A stretch of 64,000 bases of DNA, from assembly GCA_026120035.1 (NCBI GenBank), contig JALRME010000003.1, positions 1,364,001 through 1,428,000 on the forward strand, read 5' to 3'. A model generated the notes under the pieces. It saw nothing but the letters and a program-made list of their open reading frames with translations, was not told the origin of the DNA and did not search any database. Shown in pieces: positions 59,939 to 64,000 of the stretch. A program made the position numbers and the translations under genes. Numbering within the stretch: the first letter of the stretch is position 1; every line of letters starts with the position of its first letter. The stretch is from Coleophoma eucalyptorum (Eukaryota; Ascomycota; Leotiomycetes; Helotiales; Dermateaceae).

Positions 59939-61942
59939 TTGACAGTATGTTAATTTTGATTTATTGTGGAACTGGTCCCGCGATTTGGCGATGTCTCTAG
60001 ATTTACTGTTATTTAGTCTGATATACTGTACTGCTTGGTCGTTTCTCACCTCCTTCACGCTATAATATAATAATGAAGGATAGTCCTTGTTTCTTGGAAC
60101 CCGTGTACACTATATCCCGTGATGTGCTAGTATTGATTTTCCCTAATAAATATTGAAGAAAGGCAGGTAGAGTATCGCACAAGTTCGTATAAACCAGAAG
60201 GAACGAGCAAAAGTTCACAAGATGGTAAAGATGCAAATTTGAAAGATTGGTATTCTCTGCTTCAGGCAAATCAATTGTAGTTACCAGCTAGCAACTTAGT
60301 AAGAACTTAAGATTGCTATTTGTATTGCAGCCAACTTCACATTAGCACCAGGGTGCTTAGAGTTAATAGATCGGATCACATGGGCAATACTAATGAATAC
60401 TGATCTAACGTCGAGAAAACGAGCATGCATGCGCTGATGTTAAATTTGGTCGTAAAGTGAGACAAAATATTATGGTTCACATTCACTCATTTGACACAAA
60501 GCAATTTTAGAGACTGATACATCTCTCCTAGAATGGCTTGGCACTAAATAGTAAAGATTTACGGATTGTTAAAAGCGAGAGCACAAAATCGGAGACATCG
60601 AGTGCGATTATGTATTTCCCTGGTGTCTTGCAACATCGGAAATTCATAATGGCATTGGTGGACGGAAACAAGCTCAAGATGTTGAGCCACAGGAGGCTGA
60701 TAGCCAATGCAACGCTAATCCCGATCAGGACACACTAGCTCCATCTGCCACTACACGAAATTTTGAAGCTCCAAAGATTTCCCTTTCCATCACTCAACCT
60801 TCAACCAACTATCACAACTTGCAATGCGCACTGAAGCCACAACAAATAATGTAAGCCCATAACCTTTCCTGTTCTCACACCTCCTACTGCATGCGAAAGC
60901 ACAACACAGCAACAACCACACAATGATGAGATCCAAAGACCCTCAATATCTTTAGGAAGAGCCGTATTAGGCCGACGTCTGCAAAATACACAGCGGTTCA
61001 GCAGTATCGTCATATGCAGCAGAACCGCTCGCGGCGTCAGCGGTGCTTAGAAACTGGGCTTCTGAAACAAATACCAACAAACATGCTGTGTTGCGCTCTG
61101 TGCTGGTTGGAGGAATTTTGTCGGTCGATGCAGTTGACTGACTTCATTATAGGATGTGTTCTTAAACAGGTAGATGCAAGTTTGCTTGTCTATTGAGGCC
61201 ATGGACCGCAATCGCGGGCGGGATTGAATAATGGCGCTGCCATTATTTGGGTGCGAATTAGACCCGTCATAAACTGGTGCTTGCAGAAATTCGAGACGTC
61301 CAAAACACGAGTTCTGGCATGTCCTTATGCGGCTGCAGGTTCTGGACGTTCAATTTCCAGATCTAGCTCGGCAAACTATAATAGGTATTGGGTAGTTGCA
61401 AATCGCCTTTACTGTGAAATTGTTCGATATGTCTTTTTACTGTTGCACGAGTGCTTCTACACCTGGATATGCTCGTGTTGAAGAAGGGCAACAGCAGGTG
61501 ATCTAGCGATGATGCTAGGCAGCGCTTGTAATTTCAAACTGGCTGTCACAGCTCACGGTAAGAATATATATTTCCAATAGCAATATAAATATTTGTCTCA
61601 GTATCCATCACAGAAACAATCATCATGATTTATTGTCTTGGCATCCAACTTGAACTTATTTTTTTGACACTCAAGTTATGGAAAATTTCTATACCTCCGC
61701 AGCTAGAGCTGTAAACTGTATGTGGAGTCACTATGACTTCTACGAGAATTTCTTTCTTTTCCCATGCTTCTGAAAAGCCAAGATAAGAATCTGCGCCTTA
61801 TCACTCACCCAATGTCAAAGCCGAAGATCTCCACGCCCCAGCTCGCGAAACCATCCCATATCTCCTAGCAACCCCAACTTCCCGCGCCTCTCGTGGTCCA
61901 GCCACCAACCAAGCACCATACCTTAGTCACGAACGAAGAAAG
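59939..61942. other. Intergenic region with a candidate small gene
   Basis: About 2 kb between two plus-strand genes. The only item worth noting is a spliced 55-codon reading frame at 60824-61050 (listed separately). AT-rich, with several short ORFs and no domain. Confidence 0.45.
60824..61050 (+). CDS. Possible small spliced gene, 55 codons (weak)
   Basis: Exon 1 (60824-60850) reads MRTEATTNN and is preceded by a CA/CT-rich leader like a fungal start. A GTAAGC donor and an acceptor at 60909 (ACACAG) remove 59 bp. Exon 2 (60910-61050) then reads QQPHNDEIQRPSISLG and continues, with several Arg, to a stop. Phase is kept. It is unrecognised and could be chance. The Arg/Ser/Leu-rich second part could be a mitochondrial presequence, but that is a guess. 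Confidence 0.2.
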
Positions 61943-63246
61943 ATGTCGACGTCGGAAATCCCTTCGAATCCCGAAGCTGTCTTGTTCAGGCCCAGCAAGA
62001 AGCGTAAGATCTACCGGCAACGTCCGCGCGCGCTTTCGGAAGATGCGATAACACCAGACCCCTCTACCAGCCCCATACCCGGAGTCCCAGAACAAACACT
62101 CGACGAACTGATCTCCTCCGAAGCACCTGATGTAGGTGATGGAGATGTAGAAGGTGCGCGTGTGCCAATTTCAGAGATCCTGCGGCTGCGGAAACAGCGC
62201 AAGATGCGTGCTGGCGGAGTTGAGTTTCGCGTCGCTGCGAGCATGACAGCTTCCGCTGGAATGGATGGAGAGGCAGAGATGGTGGTTAAGGGAGAGACGG
62301 AAGAAGAAGAGGTTGCAAGGACAGGGGAGGTGAGAAAATTCGCGCCGCAAACGGGGATGATTGGGGACGTGAATAGACATATGTAAGTGTTACTTTCTAC
62401 AGTACGGATTTCGTGTGCTCCAACGAGCTTTCCCGGGGGTTATACGGACGGAAGTTTGGGGAAGTTGGATGGATGGTCCGCAGAGGCTGACGATGGAAGG
62501 ATGGCATATATAGATTCGCAACTGGCTAAACGCTCTTCTCCCTCAATGGGTGCTACGACGTCATCATCAACAACCACCTCATTAACCCAGCCCTCAAATC
62601 CACAAAATGCCCCGTTGAGGACTCAACCGGATGATGTCCAAAGACAACCTGCCGCGCTAGGGAAGTTGCAGGAGATTGATCTCGGGGATGAAGCGAGAAG
62701 CAGGAATGTGGAGCGCACGGATAAGGCGCGGAGGAGGTTAGATGGTGAGGAGATAGAGGAGGAAGAGGTGAAGAAGGGAAAGGTCAGGCTAGGGAGGGAT
62801 GGGAAGCCGTGGAGAGGGCGGAAGAGGAGAGGCAGTGATGATGTGAAGCGGGATAAACTGGTTGAGGACATCCTGAGAGAGAATCGCCGTAAGTATTCTC
62901 TTCCATTTCATATTTTTACACACCCTATTTTTAAGGAAAGAAAGGAAGAAATGTTTACTGATTTTGTTCTTTGTGGTATATAGTAGAGATATACGACGAG
63001 CCCGTTCAACCGCAACGTGCAATAAATGGCGATGAAGCAGCAGATGACCTGGTTGCAGAAGAGTTCAGGAGGGAGTTCATGGATGCTGTCTCACAGCGGC
63101 ATAAAAAGAAGGCAGCTCCTCCACCGCCGGGTGGAATGGGTGGGAAGAAGGGTGAAGAGGAATTGTTGAAGGGTCCAAAGTTAGGTGGAAGTAGGAGTGC
63201 TAGAGCAGCTATGAGGGAGATGATGTTGAAGAGTGGAAAGAAATAG
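61943..63246 (+). CDS. tls1: Tls1 / C9orf78 (Hep59) family protein
   Basis: Three exons (61943-62382, 62500-62888, 62984-63246) give 363 residues. The family core is recognisable: KKRKIYRQR near the start, EILRLRKQRKMRAGGVEF, then after the first intron RHMMAYIDSQLAKR, and the C-terminal EIYDEPVQPQRAI and LVAEEFRREFMDAVSQR. The rest is charged and disordered. Fission yeast Tls1 and human C9orf78 are spliceosome-associated and affect splicing, heterochromatin and telomere silencing through Brr2 interaction. A nuclear role in splicing is inferred from the family. The C-terminus is Lys/Gly-rich with a short PPPPP run. Confidence 0.85.
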
Positions 63247-63645
63247 GGCAAAAGTACTTATTATTTTTGGTACACCAGATTTTCAAGTCTGATAGTTCAC
63301 TTTACGCATATTCTCTGCACGAGATTGTAGATGGAATGAAAGTGTTACATGAGTAGATTTGTTGCCGCTAGTAGTATGTTATATTATTACAGTTGTACTT
63401 TGGGTATCCTTGAATCTGCTGCTATCCTTCCGTAACTACTCCTTGCTGAGACGCCCTCGCTATGAATAATCCTATCTGTTTGATATACGACTGGTTCTAT
63501 TTCCCGATGGTATTTTGAATTCCCATTAAACGCCAATCAAACCCTGCTTCGCAAAATTGGGAGAAAGAAAAAAAGAAGAAAAAAAAAGAAAAAAAAGCAA
63601 AGATGCTTCGCTACATGCTGCTATAAGTAAATTGTGCTTCCTCCC
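63247..63645. other. Convergent 3' interval
   Basis: About 400 bp between the stops of tls1 (+) and the partial gene (-). It holds an A-rich purine stretch (AAAAAGAAG type) near 63566-63600. Confidence 0.5.
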
Positions 63646-64000
63646 TCATAATTCTTGATTCGAAACCGGTGTCATATCTCCAGGTCCAAAATTCATCGCC
63701 TGAGATAGGCGAATCTCACCTCCAACATCCAACACCACGGCGTCAGTGCCGACTCTTTTGTGCGGAAACTCAGGACTGCGAGGTGATATGACGCTTTCGA
63801 CATCCTCGCGCTCATACTTCTCAGTTACGATCTTCGATGCTGCGTACCCTTTTGTGAGCTTGTCACCATCATGCGCACTGATCCATGTTTTGGCGCAGAG
63901 ATTCTGTGCAATCTCAAGCCCACCCGGGAAACCAGCACAGATATTACCGCCTAGGTACCATGGGTTGGTGATGCGGTCGAAGCAGTGGAGAAGGGCAGTG
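63646..64000 (-). CDS. Metallo-beta-lactamase-like protein, C-terminal part (cut by window edge)
   Basis: The frame is open from the right edge for 117 codons to the stop at 63646. It reads ALLHCFDRITNPWYLGGNIC, later LCAKTWISAHDGDKLTKGY and MNFGPGDMTPVSNQEL. The AHD within WISAHDGDK resembles a late metal-binding His of metallo-beta-lactamase-fold hydrolases in fungi, and the preceding helical GFPGGLEIAQNL fits the same fold. No HxHxDH motif is visible because the N-terminal part is outside the window, so the family call is tentative. The nearest complete neighbour is tls1. Confidence 0.55.
   Translation of the reverse strand, partial: TALLHCFDRITNPWYLGGNICAGFPGGLEIAQNLCAKTWISAHDGDKLTKGYAASKIVTEKYEREDVESVISPRSPEFPHKRVGTDAVVLDVGGEIRLSQAMNFGPGDMTPVSNQEL

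Noticed and set aside
1..64000. tRNA, rRNA, CRISPR, insertion sequences, bacterial operons
   Set aside because: Nothing matching these was seen by eye; the window is eukaryotic and intron-rich. A tRNA scan would be decisive.

Overview
This is a 64 kb stretch of nuclear DNA from a filamentous ascomycete (Pezizomycotina). The evidence is many short spliceosomal introns (about 40-100 bp, mostly GT-AG, often with a CTAAC/CTGAC-like branch site just before the acceptor), roughly kilobase intergenic spaces, and gene families typical of moulds. The style of the protein families suggests Leotiomycetes (Helotiales), but that is an impression and was not tested. I see no bacterial, organellar or viral sequence, and no intact transposon.

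I reconstructed 20 complete genes, one gene cut by the right edge, and one probable terminal exon of a small unknown gene. Splice junctions were checked by reading phase across each intron.

Left part (1-13.3 kb): a secreted Ser/Thr-rich surface protein (-), a 3.8 kb gene-poor gap, an orthodox aquaporin (-), a PA-transmembrane-RING ubiquitin ligase (+), and COX23 (-), a short four-exon gene whose exons are mostly too small to show as ORFs.

Middle part (16.5-33.4 kb): a fungal 2OG-Fe(II) oxygenase-like protein (+), a RING protein with an acidic tail (+), a CAMK-like protein kinase (+), NatB auxiliary subunit NAA25 (+), the ER-membrane protein ILM1 (-) head to head with the beta subunit of geranylgeranyltransferase I (+), and an ACR3 arsenite transporter (+).

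33.7-45 kb: a 4-coumarate-CoA-ligase-like enzyme with a C-terminal AKL peroxisomal signal (-), a zinc-independent MDR oxidoreductase (-), calnexin (-) with a UPR-element match in its promoter, methylthioribulose-1-phosphate dehydratase MDE1 (+), and a fungal double zinc-finger protein (-).

45.5-64 kb: the splicing helicase PRP16 (-) head to head with the ribosome-biogenesis WD40 protein PWP1 (+), a conserved-looking Ser-rich protein (+), a 4.5 kb gap, a second MDR reductase (+), a Tls1/C9orf78-family spliceosomal protein (+), and the 3' end of a metallo-beta-lactamase-like gene (-).

Most of the window is housekeeping. The members do not form an evident biosynthetic cluster, and I found no convincing new multi-gene system. 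The best leads are the UPR element upstream of calnexin, the predicted peroxisomal ligase next to a reductase and ACR3, a GC-AG intron in the GGTase gene, a Cys-rich knuckle inside NAA25, and two small candidate genes.
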